From the NCBI RefSeq assembly GCF_009731355.2, contig NZ_AP022810.1, forward strand, positions 2,942,001 to 3,006,000: DNA of 64,000 nucleotides. The letters run 5' to 3'. Source of the DNA: Desulfuromonas sp. AOP6. GTDB taxonomy: Bacteria; Desulfobacterota; Desulfuromonadia; Desulfuromonadales; SZUA-540. The notes below the pieces were generated by a model. That model had not been told where the DNA came from. It did not search any database and worked only from the letters and a program-made list of their open reading frames with translations. Made by a program: the position numbers and the translations under genes. Positions 22,729 through 31,246 of the stretch are shown one piece after another; the stretch's first letter is position 1; each line of letters opens with the position of its first letter.

Positions 22729-23475
22729 TTGGATATTCCACGGATCTTCAACATCACCGAAAGCGCTCACCGTATCCATAACCCGTTCACACCCGCAAAG
22801 CTCGCCACTCTCGGCGCGGCCCTGCGTCTGGAAAAGGGCACCCGCGTGCTCGACCTCGGCAGCGGTTCGGGGGAGATGCTGTGCACCTGGGCGCGCGATT
22901 ACGGGGTCATGGGCACCGGTATCGACCTGAGTCAGCTATTCACCGAACAAGCCAAACGCCGTGCGGCAGAACTCGGTGTCGCCGACCAAGTCACGTTCAT
23001 CCATGGCGATGCGGCCGGCTTCGTCGCTGACGAGAAGGCAGGCGTGGCAGCCTGTCTCGGTGCCACGTGGATCGGTGGAGGCGTCGCCGGCACGATAGAG
23101 CTGCTGGCGCAGAGTCTGCGCCCCGGCGGGATCATCCTCATCGGCGAACCCTACTGGCGGCAGTTGCCGCCGACGGAAGATGTGGCCAAGGGGTGTCTTG
23201 CCGGCTCAATCGCCGATTTTCTGCTGCTGCCGGAGCTTCTCGCCTCTTTCGGCCACCTGGGCTACGACGTCGTGGAAATGGTTTTGGCCGACCAGGACAG
23301 CTGGGACAGATACGAGGCGGCCAAGTGGCTCACCATGCGCCGATGGCTTGAAGCCAACCCAGGCGACGCGTTCGCCAAAGAGGTTCGCACCCAACTGACC
23401 TCGGAACCCGCGCGCTACGCCGCTTACACGCGTGAATTCATGGGCTGGGGCGTGTTTGCGCTGATGAATCGATGA
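22729..23475 (+). CDS. Class I SAM-dependent methyltransferase
   Basis: 248 residues with a clear SAM-binding motif I (VLDLGSGSGEM, residues 40-50), the acidic strand-2 end (GTGIDLS) and motif II/III regions (FIHGDAAGF, LRPGGIILIGEPYW). The start is TTG at 22729 with AAGGAG 9 nt upstream. The RPGG-(x)-EPYW segment is like the UbiE/small-molecule methyltransferase group; the substrate is unknown. It stands alone behind a large inverted repeat. Confidence 0.88.
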   Translation: MDIPRIFNITESAHRIHNPFTPAKLATLGAALRLEKGTRVLDLGSGSGEMLCTWARDYGVMGTGIDLSQLFTEQAKRRAAELGVADQVTFIHGDAAGFVADEKAGVAACLGATWIGGGVAGTIELLAQSLRPGGIILIGEPYWRQLPPTEDVAKGCLAGSIADFLLLPELLASFGHLGYDVVEMVLADQDSWDRYEAAKWLTMRRWLEANPGDAFAKEVRTQLTSEPARYAAYTREFMGWGVFALMNR

Positions 23476-23679
23476 GGGGGAGGATTAACAGGCTTCACAG
23501 GGTCACTGGCAGCGCGTTCCAAGGTTGACCCTAGTTTTCGTACTTATTCTTGCCGTTCAAACCCTGGATGCTAAAGTTCCTTTATGCCCAGCGAAAGAAC
23601 CGGACCGACCAGGCAAGCGGGCATCTGATATCGTCGTTTCCCTGCCGCTTATCCGAATTCCGGAGGCCATTCGATACGT

Positions 23680-24402
23680 ATGACCGATGTCATGTCCATC
23701 ATATGGCTCACCGCAGGCGCTGGCCTTTGCATTCCAGCCGGTGGTGTCATCGCTCGCCTTGAAAAAATACAGCCGCTCTGGCTGGAAAACGAGTTCCGTC
23801 ATTCGTTGATTGCCTTTGGTGGCGGCATCCTTCTCGGAGCGGTTGCTGTCGTTCTCATCCCTGAAGGGCTGTCCAGCCTGGAAGATCCTATCTATGCTAT
23901 TCCCATAACGCTGGCCGGCGGCATTCTTTTTTTTGCCATAGAACGGTTTCTGGGATTACACCGAAGAGAATCCCCGCAGCTGATGGGGATGATGCTTGAT
24001 TATATTCCTGAATCGATCGCCCTGGGCGGCATGGTCGCCCTGCAGTCCCCGGTCGCTCCCCTCTTGGCTCTGCTCATTGGCCTACAGAACCTTCCTGAGG
24101 GATTCAATGCCTACAGGGAACTTAAGAACATCAATCATTCCAGGCCAAACAAAACTCTTATGGTGATGTTTTTTTTAGTCTTTTTGGGGCCCGTCGCCGG
24201 TCTTTTCGGATATTTCTTTTTGCATGAGCATGAGTCCATCCTGGCGACCATCATGCTTTTGTCCGCGGGAGGCATACTCTATCTTATCTTTCAAGATATT
24301 GCCCCGCAATCTCGCCTGGAAAAGCACTGGGCCCCTCCGCTGGGCGCGGTTTTTGGGTTTTGTCTGGCATTGTTCAGTAAGGTACTTTTCGGAACGGGGT
24401 GA
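23680..24402 (+). CDS. ZIP family metal transporter-like membrane protein
   Basis: A 240-residue protein with about eight predicted membrane helices. The family's metal-site helices are visible: MLDYIPESIALGG (helix 4 type, with E at the metal site) and LQNLPEGFNAYREL (helix 5 type, NLPEG). These match ZIP divalent-cation transporters; however, the usual histidines of the H-N-P-E-G pattern are replaced by LDYIPES and LQNLPEG, so the ion may differ. The ATG at 23680 follows GGAGG at 13 nt; the ATG at 23692 is possible. Confidence 0.83.
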   Translation: MTDVMSIIWLTAGAGLCIPAGGVIARLEKIQPLWLENEFRHSLIAFGGGILLGAVAVVLIPEGLSSLEDPIYAIPITLAGGILFFAIERFLGLHRRESPQLMGMMLDYIPESIALGGMVALQSPVAPLLALLIGLQNLPEGFNAYRELKNINHSRPNKTLMVMFFLVFLGPVAGLFGYFFLHEHESILATIMLLSAGGILYLIFQDIAPQSRLEKHWAPPLGAVFGFCLALFSKVLFGTG

Positions 24403-24504
24403 TACATACTATGTCCCGTGTACAAATTTATCGCCGCCCACTAACAGGCTTTCTTCATAAGAGGGCCCGCGCCGAGTTTTAACGAGAGGGGGAGATCGCG
24501 TCGC

Positions 24505-25518
24505 ATGAACTATCAGGAGACCGTGAAGAGCATCTGGCGGCACGGGGCTCACCCCTTACCGGATGATGCGGCCATCCTCAGGGAGATCGTCCGCTATGCC
24601 ACGCTGGCTCCATCCAGTCACAACACCCAGTGCTGGCGATTTCAACTGGAGAACCGCTCTATTGCCATCCTGCCGGACTTGTCCCGACGCACGCCCGTCG
24701 TCGATCCGGACGATCACCATCTCTATGTTTCGCTGGGGTGCGCGGCGGAAAACCTGGTCCAGGCCGCAAAAGCGCTTGGCTTTACGGCCCAACCGGAAGG
24801 CCATTCCGCTGCCGGGGCAACAACCTTCACCCTGGAGGCCGCGGAGACACGGGAGTCATCTTTCTTCAAAGCGATTCCCTATCGACAGTGCACCCGAACG
24901 GATTTTGATGGTCAACCGCTACGCACCGAAGAACTACGACTGCTGGAGACGGCCGGCAGCGGAAGCAACGTTCGCGTTCTGCTGCTTACGGAACCTGAGA
25001 CGATGGAAAAGGTGCTCGACTATGTCGTGGAGGGCAACAGCAGGCAGATCAGCAACCCTGCTTTTGTGCGGGAGTTGGAGAGATGGATTCGCTTCAATGA
25101 CGATGAAGCGCTCAGAACGGGTGACGGCCTGAGCGCCCGCGTGACAGGGAGTCCGCCGGCGCCACGCTGGCTGGGCAGGATTCTGTTTCGGGCCTTTTTG
25201 CGGACCAAGCCAGAAAATGACAAGTATGCTCGCCAACTCCGCAGTTCTGCGGGAATTGCCCTATTCGTATCAAACTCAGACGACAAAAGGGAATGGGTCG
25301 AAGCGGGTCGCTGCTACGAACGTTTTGCCTTACAGGCAACAGTGCTGGGGATTAAGAATGCCTTTGTGAACCAGCCCGTTGAGGAAACAGGCCTGCGCCC
25401 TGAATTCGCCAGAGTGTTCGGCCTGGGGGAGAGCAGGCCGCAACTCGTCGTCCGTTTCGGCCGCGCCAAGGACATGCCGCGGTCGTTACGTCGGCCGGTG
25501 GAGGCGGTATTGATTTGA
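24505..25518 (+). CDS. Acg-family nitroreductase-like flavoprotein
   Basis: 337 residues with the Acg-type start (ILREIVRYATLAPSSHNTQCWRF, residues 23-45, shown in part), the YVSLGCAAENLVQAAKALGF helix and a C-terminal nitroreductase half (AGRCYERFALQATVLGIKNAFVNQ, partial). Acg proteins are nitroreductase-fold proteins with a duplicated core, in Mycobacterium linked to flavin binding without clear enzymatic activity. It lies alone between the ZIP gene and the convergent pcnB. The GC-rich coding fits the core genome. Confidence 0.82.
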   Translation: MNYQETVKSIWRHGAHPLPDDAAILREIVRYATLAPSSHNTQCWRFQLENRSIAILPDLSRRTPVVDPDDHHLYVSLGCAAENLVQAAKALGFTAQPEGHSAAGATTFTLEAAETRESSFFKAIPYRQCTRTDFDGQPLRTEELRLLETAGSGSNVRVLLLTEPETMEKVLDYVVEGNSRQISNPAFVRELERWIRFNDDEALRTGDGLSARVTGSPPAPRWLGRILFRAFLRTKPENDKYARQLRSSAGIALFVSNSDDKREWVEAGRCYERFALQATVLGIKNAFVNQPVEETGLRPEFARVFGLGESRPQLVVRFGRAKDMPRSLRRPVEAVLI

Positions 25519-25621
25519 GCCCCCCGCCCCTGCGTCATCAGGAAAATCTCTCGCCTAGGGAAAAAGAGGGCCGTATCCTTTTCGGGCCTGCACAAAAAAA
25601 CTGCACCGTCTCACCCAAAAA

Positions 25622-26914
25622 TCAGGCTTCGCTTTTGGGTTTGGCCTTGCGGGGTTTCCGCCGTTTTCGAGGTCGGCGGCGGCTGGGTGCTTCACCAGTC
25701 GTCGGCTCTTCTTGTTCCGCAGCCTTAAGCAGCGCCCTCTGCCAACTGGCTCCCAGCTCCTGACTTTCTCCCAACACCTTGGTCCACAGCATAAAAAGCT
25801 CCAGAACCTGCGGCGTAAGCGGATGGCGGAGCAGGCGTTGTTCGCCGCGCTTGCCGCGCCCGCGGGCCAGGCGGTAGCAGCCCACCAGCAGTTCGCGGGC
25901 CAGGTGGCGGATGCCGTGGGCGACGTGAAAATAACCGCAGTGGGGGGACAACACCAGGTTGGCGATGCGCACGACCTCGGTGATGGGGGCCCCGTCGCCC
26001 TGCGGACAGGCCCGCCAGAAACGGGAGAGATAAAGGGCGGCCAGGGCGAGGTGCTCTTCGATGGCCTGCCCGGCGGCGGTGCGCGCATCGATCAGACTCA
26101 GCAGTTCGAAGGTGTCGTTGTCAGCCTCGAACCCCGCCAGCAGATGGGAAAGCAGCCCCAGGGACTGGGCCTGGCGCAGTACGTCGGAGGCCACCCGGTG
26201 CCGGAAAAGCTCCATAAGCTCTTCCCGGATACGGGCCGGCGCCGCCTCGGCGATGAGGGGCGCCCGCTCATAGATGCCTTCGCGGGTCTGTTCGTCGAGG
26301 GAGAAGCCGAGCCGCGCGGCGAACTCGATGGCCCGCAGCATGCGCACAGGGTCTTCGGTGAAGCGAACGGAGGGCGAGCCGATGACGCGGATGCGGCCAG
26401 CCCGCAAATCTTCGAGCCCACCGACATAGTCAATAATGGAGAAATCGGCGATATCGTAAAAGAGGGCGTTGATGGTGAAGTCGCGGCGAAAGGCGTCTTC
26501 ACAGGGTGTACCGAAGACGTTTTCGGCGAAGAAGAAGTGATCTTCGGGATTTTCCGGCAGTTCGTCTTCGCGCGGCAGGCGGCGAAAGGTGGCAACTTCC
26601 ACCAGGCTGTCCCGGCCAAAACGGACATGAGCGAGCCGGAAGCGGCGCCCCACCAGAAAGCAGTTGCGAAACAGCTTCTTCACCTGGTTGGGGGTGGCGT
26701 CGGTGCCGATATCGAAATCTTTGGGCTTCCGTCCAAGCAGCAGATCACGGACGCTGCCGCCAACGAGATAGGCTTTGTGCCCATGGCCGCGCAGCCGGTA
26801 GAGAACTTTCAGGGTGTTTTCGTCGATCTGCTTGCGGGAGATAGGGTGTTCGCTACGGGGCAGGATAACAGGTTCGGCCGGGCAAAAGGGCATGTTATGG
26901 CGCTGTGGAGTCAT
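25622..26914 (-). CDS. pcnB: Poly(A) polymerase I
   Basis: Adds 3' poly(A) tails to RNA, marking it for decay. The 430-residue protein has the class II nucleotidyltransferase core GGSVRDLLLGRKPKDFDIGT (residues 52-71, catalytic Asp66 and Asp68), the poly(A)-polymerase-specific segment LVGRRFRLAHVRFG (89-102) that separates it from CCA-adding enzymes, RRDFTINAL (145-153), and a basic C-terminal tail (RRRPRKRRKPRKAKPK). The start at 26914 is the best-supported ATG; the frame is open 45 codons further upstream. Divergent from miaA. Confidence 0.93.
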   Translation of the reverse strand: MTPQRHNMPFCPAEPVILPRSEHPISRKQIDENTLKVLYRLRGHGHKAYLVGGSVRDLLLGRKPKDFDIGTDATPNQVKKLFRNCFLVGRRFRLAHVRFGRDSLVEVATFRRLPREDELPENPEDHFFFAENVFGTPCEDAFRRDFTINALFYDIADFSIIDYVGGLEDLRAGRIRVIGSPSVRFTEDPVRMLRAIEFAARLGFSLDEQTREGIYERAPLIAEAAPARIREELMELFRHRVASDVLRQAQSLGLLSHLLAGFEADNDTFELLSLIDARTAAGQAIEEHLALAALYLSRFWRACPQGDGAPITEVVRIANLVLSPHCGYFHVAHGIRHLARELLVGCYRLARGRGKRGEQRLLRHPLTPQVLELFMLWTKVLGESQELGASWQRALLKAAEQEEPTTGEAPSRRRPRKRRKPRKAKPKSEA

Positions 26915-27100
26915 GAAGGGATCGTTTCCTGGTGTTTTTCTCGCGGGGCGACTCGGGTCACCAACTCGACAATCTAGCAGAAAGTGCCGAAAGTGAAAAG
27001 GATTTATACCGAAAAAGCCCTCTGAACGTTGTATTTTCCGGCGAAACACCTTAGATTGACGGCTCGCGTCAACGGTTGTCCATCATCACGGAGAGAGCTC

Positions 27101-28006
27101 ATGCCCTTCAATCTCATCGTCATCCTTGGCCCTACGGCTTCGGGCAAAACCCGCTTGGGCGTCGAAGTAGCGCGCGCCCTCGGCGGCGAAATCCTCTCCG
27201 CCGACTCGCGTCAGGTTTATACCGGCATGGATATCGGTACCGGCAAGGACCTGCAGGAGTACGGCGAGGTTCCCTACCATCTGATCGACCTGGTGCCGCC
27301 CGGTCATGAGTTCAACGTTTTCGAATTTCAGCGGCGCTTCTACCAGGCCTTTGTCGACATCAGCGAGCGAGGCGCCCTGCCGATCCTCGTCGGCGGCACG
27401 GGCCTCTATCTCGACGCCGTCCTGCGGGGCTACCGTCTGGTCGAAGTCCCTGAAAATCCGGTTCTGCGTCGGCAGCTGGCCGGCTTTCCGACCGAGGCCC
27501 TGCAACAGCGGCTGCTTGCGTTGCGGCCTCAGCAGCATAACAGCACCGACCTGGAGGATCGCGATCGCCTGATCCGGGCCATCGAAATCGCCGAAGGGGA
27601 GCTGGCCGCTGCCGCCGAGTTGCCGCCGCCACCCGACATCCGCCCCCTGATCTTTGGCGTGCGCTGGCCGCGGGAAGTGCTGCGGCAGCGCATCACCCGA
27701 CGACTGCGGGAACGGCTGGAGCAGGGGCTGATCGAAGAAGTCGAAGGTCTGCGACTGGCGGGCGTTCCCTTCGAGACGCTGGAGTTTTACGGCCTTGAAT
27801 ACCGCTTTGTCGCCCAATTCCTCCAGGGGGAACTGCGCCGCAACGATATGGTGCAGAAACTCAACAGCGCCATCCATCAGTTCGCCAAACGGCAGGAGAC
27901 CTGGTTCCGCCGCATGGAGCGGCAGGGGACGGCCATTCACTGGGTCGATGGCGGCGAGACCGCCACCGCAGCTATCCTCCAGCGGATCGGAGATGCCGGG
28001 GTATGA
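27101..28006 (+). CDS. miaA: tRNA dimethylallyltransferase (variant)
   Basis: Transfers a dimethylallyl group to A37 of tRNAs reading UNN codons. 301 residues. The P-loop GPTASGKT (10-17), ADSRQVYTGMDIGTGK, VGGTGLYLDAVLRG and a late KRQETWFRRM segment match the family. The middle/C-terminal part (LEFYGLEYRFVAQFLQGEL) replaces the more common GYK(E/Q)-type segment of E. coli MiaA, so this is a divergent paralogue type. The start at 27101 follows GGAGAGAG. The next gene overlaps its stop codon by four bases. Confidence 0.9.
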   Translation: MPFNLIVILGPTASGKTRLGVEVARALGGEILSADSRQVYTGMDIGTGKDLQEYGEVPYHLIDLVPPGHEFNVFEFQRRFYQAFVDISERGALPILVGGTGLYLDAVLRGYRLVEVPENPVLRRQLAGFPTEALQQRLLALRPQQHNSTDLEDRDRLIRAIEIAEGELAAAAELPPPPDIRPLIFGVRWPREVLRQRITRRLRERLEQGLIEEVEGLRLAGVPFETLEFYGLEYRFVAQFLQGELRRNDMVQKLNSAIHQFAKRQETWFRRMERQGTAIHWVDGGETATAAILQRIGDAGV

Positions 28007-29268
28007 TTCCAGCCGGCCTTGCCCGCTATCTGCGCAGCCGGGGCATTGACGGGCCCTGGGAACTGGAAGGGGCGGTCGGCCGCCGCTTTGCCGGCGCGGT
28101 CGTCATCCCTGCCCTGGCCGAAGGGGACACCCTCTTCGACACCCTGGCCAGCCTGGCCGCCGCGACACCACCGCCGCAGCCCTGGCTGACTATCGTCGTC
28201 GTCAACAACAGTCGCCAGACCGCCCCTCATCGCCAACAGGTCAACAGCGACGACCTGGCGCGTCTGCGCCATAGCGCTGGGGTTTTCAAGGGGCTGCCAT
28301 TGGCCTGGGTCGATGCCGCCACGGCCGGCCGGGAGCTGGCCGACAAGGATGGCGTTGGCATGGCCCGCAAGATCGGCTTTGATTTGGCCCTCTCCCGCCT
28401 GGATTATGAAGGCGCCGTTCCCCTGCTGACCTCCCTTGACGCCGACACCCTGGTGCGGTCCGATTACTTCCTCGCCCTGCACCGGCATTTCCGCCAGACC
28501 AAAACCGGGGCCGCTGTCATTCCTTTTTGCCACCAGCCCGCTGCCAACGCAGAGGCACAGGGGGCCATCGATCACTACGAACTTTACCTGCACCACTATG
28601 CCCTTGGACTTGAGCTGGCCTCCTCCCCCTATGCTTTCTGGACCATTGGCAGCGCCATGGCCTTTCGCGCCGGCGACTATGCCCGCATGGGTGGCATGAA
28701 CCGCCGCCAGGCCGGCGAAGATTTCTATTTTCTGCAGCAGATGGCCAAAACCGCCGGCGTGGCTCGTCTGCGCGGGACCGAGGTGTATCCCTCCTCCCGC
28801 GCCTCCGACCGCACCCCTTTCGGCACCGGACCGACGGTCGGTCGCCTGCTGGCCGGCGAGCCGGAGGCCGTGCGCTTCTACCACCCCGACTGCTTTCGTC
28901 TGCTGGCCCGTTGGCTGGCACTGGCCAAAACCGCACCGGCAGCGGCGTCGGCTGATCTGCTTGCCCGGGCCCGGGCTCTTTCCGCCGACCTCGGTGATTT
29001 TCTGGAGGCCAGGGCCTTCGGCCTGGTCTGGGAGCGCCTGCAACGCAATCATCCCCGGGAAGATGCTTTTCTGCGGGCTTTTCACGGCTGGTTCGACGGG
29101 CTGAAAACCCTGCAACTGATCCATTTTCTGAGCGATCGCCAATACGGCCGCCTCCAGCCCCGGGAAGCCCTGCCTCCCTTGCTGGTATGGGCTGGACTGC
29201 CCCCCGTCGAGCAAACCACGGCCCAGCTCCAGGCCCTGAGGCGTCATGCCTACGGACCCACGGCCTGA
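28003..29268 (+). CDS. Glycosyltransferase family 2-like protein
   Basis: 421 residues with a GT-A-like N-terminal half: AVVIPALAEGDTLFDTL (32-48) as the nucleotide-binding strand, TIVVVNNS (63-70) and SLDADTLV with a DxD motif (Asp146, Asp148), then WTIGSAMAFRAGDYARMGGMNRRQAGEDFYF-type acceptor-side sequence (only part given here). The C-terminal 150 residues are helical and unrecognised. It overlaps miaA by four bases (ATGA), so both are made from one transcript. The sugar and acceptor are unknown. Confidence 0.75.
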   Translation: MIPAGLARYLRSRGIDGPWELEGAVGRRFAGAVVIPALAEGDTLFDTLASLAAATPPPQPWLTIVVVNNSRQTAPHRQQVNSDDLARLRHSAGVFKGLPLAWVDAATAGRELADKDGVGMARKIGFDLALSRLDYEGAVPLLTSLDADTLVRSDYFLALHRHFRQTKTGAAVIPFCHQPAANAEAQGAIDHYELYLHHYALGLELASSPYAFWTIGSAMAFRAGDYARMGGMNRRQAGEDFYFLQQMAKTAGVARLRGTEVYPSSRASDRTPFGTGPTVGRLLAGEPEAVRFYHPDCFRLLARWLALAKTAPAAASADLLARARALSADLGDFLEARAFGLVWERLQRNHPREDAFLRAFHGWFDGLKTLQLIHFLSDRQYGRLQPREALPPLLVWAGLPPVEQTTAQLQALRRHAYGPTA

Positions 29269-29285
29269 AATTTAGTAAAATTTCT

Positions 29286-29314
29286 TTGAATTCTAACGGT
29301 TTTTTTAATATATT
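29286..29314 (+). promoter_or_regulatory. Sigma-70-type promoter of the PilZ gene
   Basis: TTGAAT (29286-29291), 17-bp spacer, TATATT (29309-29314). It lies 38 bp before the PilZ start codon. Confidence 0.6.
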
Positions 29315-29352
29315 ATCCGTTTAGAAAATGACTTTTACCGATTGAGGACCTC

Positions 29353-29727
29353 ATGGAACAGGAAACAACCGATCAACCGGTACGGGAAAAGGCTGACCCG
29401 AGAACAAACCTGCGCTCCCCCTTGATCGCCCTGCGCGTTCGCATGGACGATGGACAGAAGTCTTTTTTTGGCTACACCAAGAACATCAGCCGCAGCGGCA
29501 TTTTTATTGGCACCGTCAATCCTCGGGAACCCGGCAGTCAATTCCGGGTGGAGATCCCCCTGCCTTCGCCCCTGAACCGGACGATCGAGTGCACCTGCGA
29601 AGTCGTTTGGAAGCGCCACTATACCAAAGGCGCCCCCTACGAGCCTGGCATGGGCCTCAAGTTTACCGATCTGCCGGACGACCTCGCCAACAACATCGCC
29701 GAGTGGGTCGACAGCCAGGAAGGATAG
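29353..29727 (+). CDS. PilZ domain protein (c-di-GMP receptor type)
   Basis: A single-domain 124-residue PilZ protein. The c-di-GMP-binding signature is complete: R-x3-R at Arg17-Arg21 (RTNLR) and the N-x-S-x2-G loop at 44-49 (NISRSG), followed by the beta-barrel (CTCEVVWKRHY, GMGLKFTDL). It therefore probably binds c-di-GMP and passes the signal to a partner. It has its own promoter (TTGAAT/TATATT) and stands 85 bp after the glycosyltransferase gene. Confidence 0.92.
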   Translation: MEQETTDQPVREKADPRTNLRSPLIALRVRMDDGQKSFFGYTKNISRSGIFIGTVNPREPGSQFRVEIPLPSPLNRTIECTCEVVWKRHYTKGAPYEPGMGLKFTDLPDDLANNIAEWVDSQEG

Positions 29728-29881
29728 GCCCCTGCCCTTTGCCTCCCCCTGTTCTTCACTTCCGCAAGTAGCCTGACACCTGTCAAAGGTGCAGCTCGAT
29801 CAGGTCGCCTTTGCCTGGTCAACCAATGGTCGCTTTGCCACCTTTCCCGCCTTCACCCGCAACCTGCAACTGGAGTTTTCC

Positions 29882-31183
29882 GTGAAAAAGTCGTCTTTGC
29901 TCTTTCTTCTGCTTCTGATCGCCTTTGGCGCCGGGGCTTTTTACTACTTTCGCGACACCACCGCCCCGACGGTGACCCTCTCACCCGACAGCGGCGCCAT
30001 CGCACCCGTCCGCCCCCTGGAGCTGCGCCTTGAAGACACCGGCACCGGCATCAGGGACCTGACCGTCACCCTGCTCCAGCAGGGAGGGGCCACGCCCCTG
30101 ATGAGTAAAAGTTTTCCCGCCGGCACGACCACGATCCGGGAGGATTTGAGTCTCGCCGCCGCCAACCTGTCGGAAGGGCCTTTCGATATCGTGATTACCG
30201 TCGGGGATCACGCGGTCTATCATTTCGGCAAGGGCAACCGGGCAGAGCAGAGTTTCTCTTTTTCCTTTGACCGGACTCCGCCCCTGGCCACCGTCATCAG
30301 CACCGGGCACAATTTCGTGCAGGGCGGCTCGGCCCTGGTCACCTTTCGGCTCGCCGAAGAGGTCAGCAAGGCCGGCATTGTCGTTGCCGATCGTTTCATA
30401 CCTGCCCACCGCCAGAGTTCGGGATTCTATGCCTGCCTCGTGCCTTTTCCCAACGATCTGCCCGAAAAGGATTTTGTCCCTCGCATACAGGCTGTTGACC
30501 TGGCCGGGAACGAAGCGATGACCGGCATCTTTTACCGGGCCAAGGAACAGACCTTCCGTCAGCGACGGATCAACATCGACGACCGTTTTCTTCAGGCTAA
30601 AACCCCTGAGTTCAAAGCCCTGGTGCCCGAGGCCGGCACACCGGTGGACATTTTCCTGGCCGTCAACCGGGACCTGCGTCAGAGCAATCGGGAAAAACTT
30701 GTCGGGTTCGCCGGGCAGACCTCCGCCACCCCCTTGTGGGAAGGGGCTTTTCTGCGCCAGCCCCAGTCGGCGACCCTGGCCCTTTTTGGTGACCGCCGCA
30801 GCTACTATTACAACGACCAGAAGATTGACAGCCAGATTCACCTCGGCATCGACCTGGCCTCCGTGGTTCAGGCACCTGTCCATGCCGCCAACACGGGGCG
30901 GGTCGTCTTTGCGGGCTACCTGGGAATCTACGGCCAGTGCGTGATCATCGACCACGGGCTCGGCTTGCAGACCCTGTATGGCCATCTGAGCAAAATTGAC
31001 GTGGCCGAGGCTGAAAACGTGAGCAAAAACCAGATTATCGGCAATACGGGTCTGACTGGCATGGCGGGAGGGGATCATCTGCACTTCGGCATTGTAGTTG
31101 CCGGCGTGCCGGTTAACCCGATCGAGTGGTGGGACGCTCAGTGGCTTAAGAACAACGTCGACTCACGCCTGTCGGCTCCCTGA
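29882..31183 (+). CDS. M23 family metallopeptidase (cell-wall endopeptidase)
   Basis: 433 residues with an N-terminal membrane anchor (residues 4-23), an extracytoplasmic beta-rich part and a C-terminal M23/LytM domain. The zinc ligands are present: H320-x3-D324 (HLGIDLA) and H399-L-H401 (HLHFG), with GNTGLTG and YGHLS also typical. It likely cleaves peptidoglycan cross-bridges. The start is GTG at 29882 with GGAG 6 nt upstream; the frame opens 31 codons earlier with no signal-like N-terminus. A strong hairpin follows the gene. Confidence 0.9.
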   Translation: MKKSSLLFLLLLIAFGAGAFYYFRDTTAPTVTLSPDSGAIAPVRPLELRLEDTGTGIRDLTVTLLQQGGATPLMSKSFPAGTTTIREDLSLAAANLSEGPFDIVITVGDHAVYHFGKGNRAEQSFSFSFDRTPPLATVISTGHNFVQGGSALVTFRLAEEVSKAGIVVADRFIPAHRQSSGFYACLVPFPNDLPEKDFVPRIQAVDLAGNEAMTGIFYRAKEQTFRQRRINIDDRFLQAKTPEFKALVPEAGTPVDIFLAVNRDLRQSNREKLVGFAGQTSATPLWEGAFLRQPQSATLALFGDRRSYYYNDQKIDSQIHLGIDLASVVQAPVHAANTGRVVFAGYLGIYGQCVIIDHGLGLQTLYGHLSKIDVAEAENVSKNQIIGNTGLTGMAGGDHLHFGIVVAGVPVNPIEWWDAQWLKNNVDSRLSAP

Positions 31184-31207
31184 GTCCAAGGGGTAACAGT
31201 CCACAAC

Positions 31208-31239
31208 AAGGGCCTGGTCGCTGCAGCGATCAGGCCCTT
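31208..31239. terminator. Hairpin between convergent genes, probable bidirectional terminator
   Basis: A 14-bp stem (AAGGGCCTGGTCGC and GCGATCAGGCCCTT, one G-U pair) with a TGCA loop between the M23 gene (+) and the ATP-grasp-like gene (-). The T-tract on either side is weak. Confidence 0.65.
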
Positions 31240-31246
31240 TGTCTAT

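Noticed and set aside
23600-23665. AAGCGGGCATC...CGTCG...TGCCGCTTATC resembles an attC arm pair outside the array
   Set aside because: There is no GTTRRRY core on the right and no left core; it overlaps the leader of the ZIP gene. Probably chance, although a decayed attC cannot be excluded.
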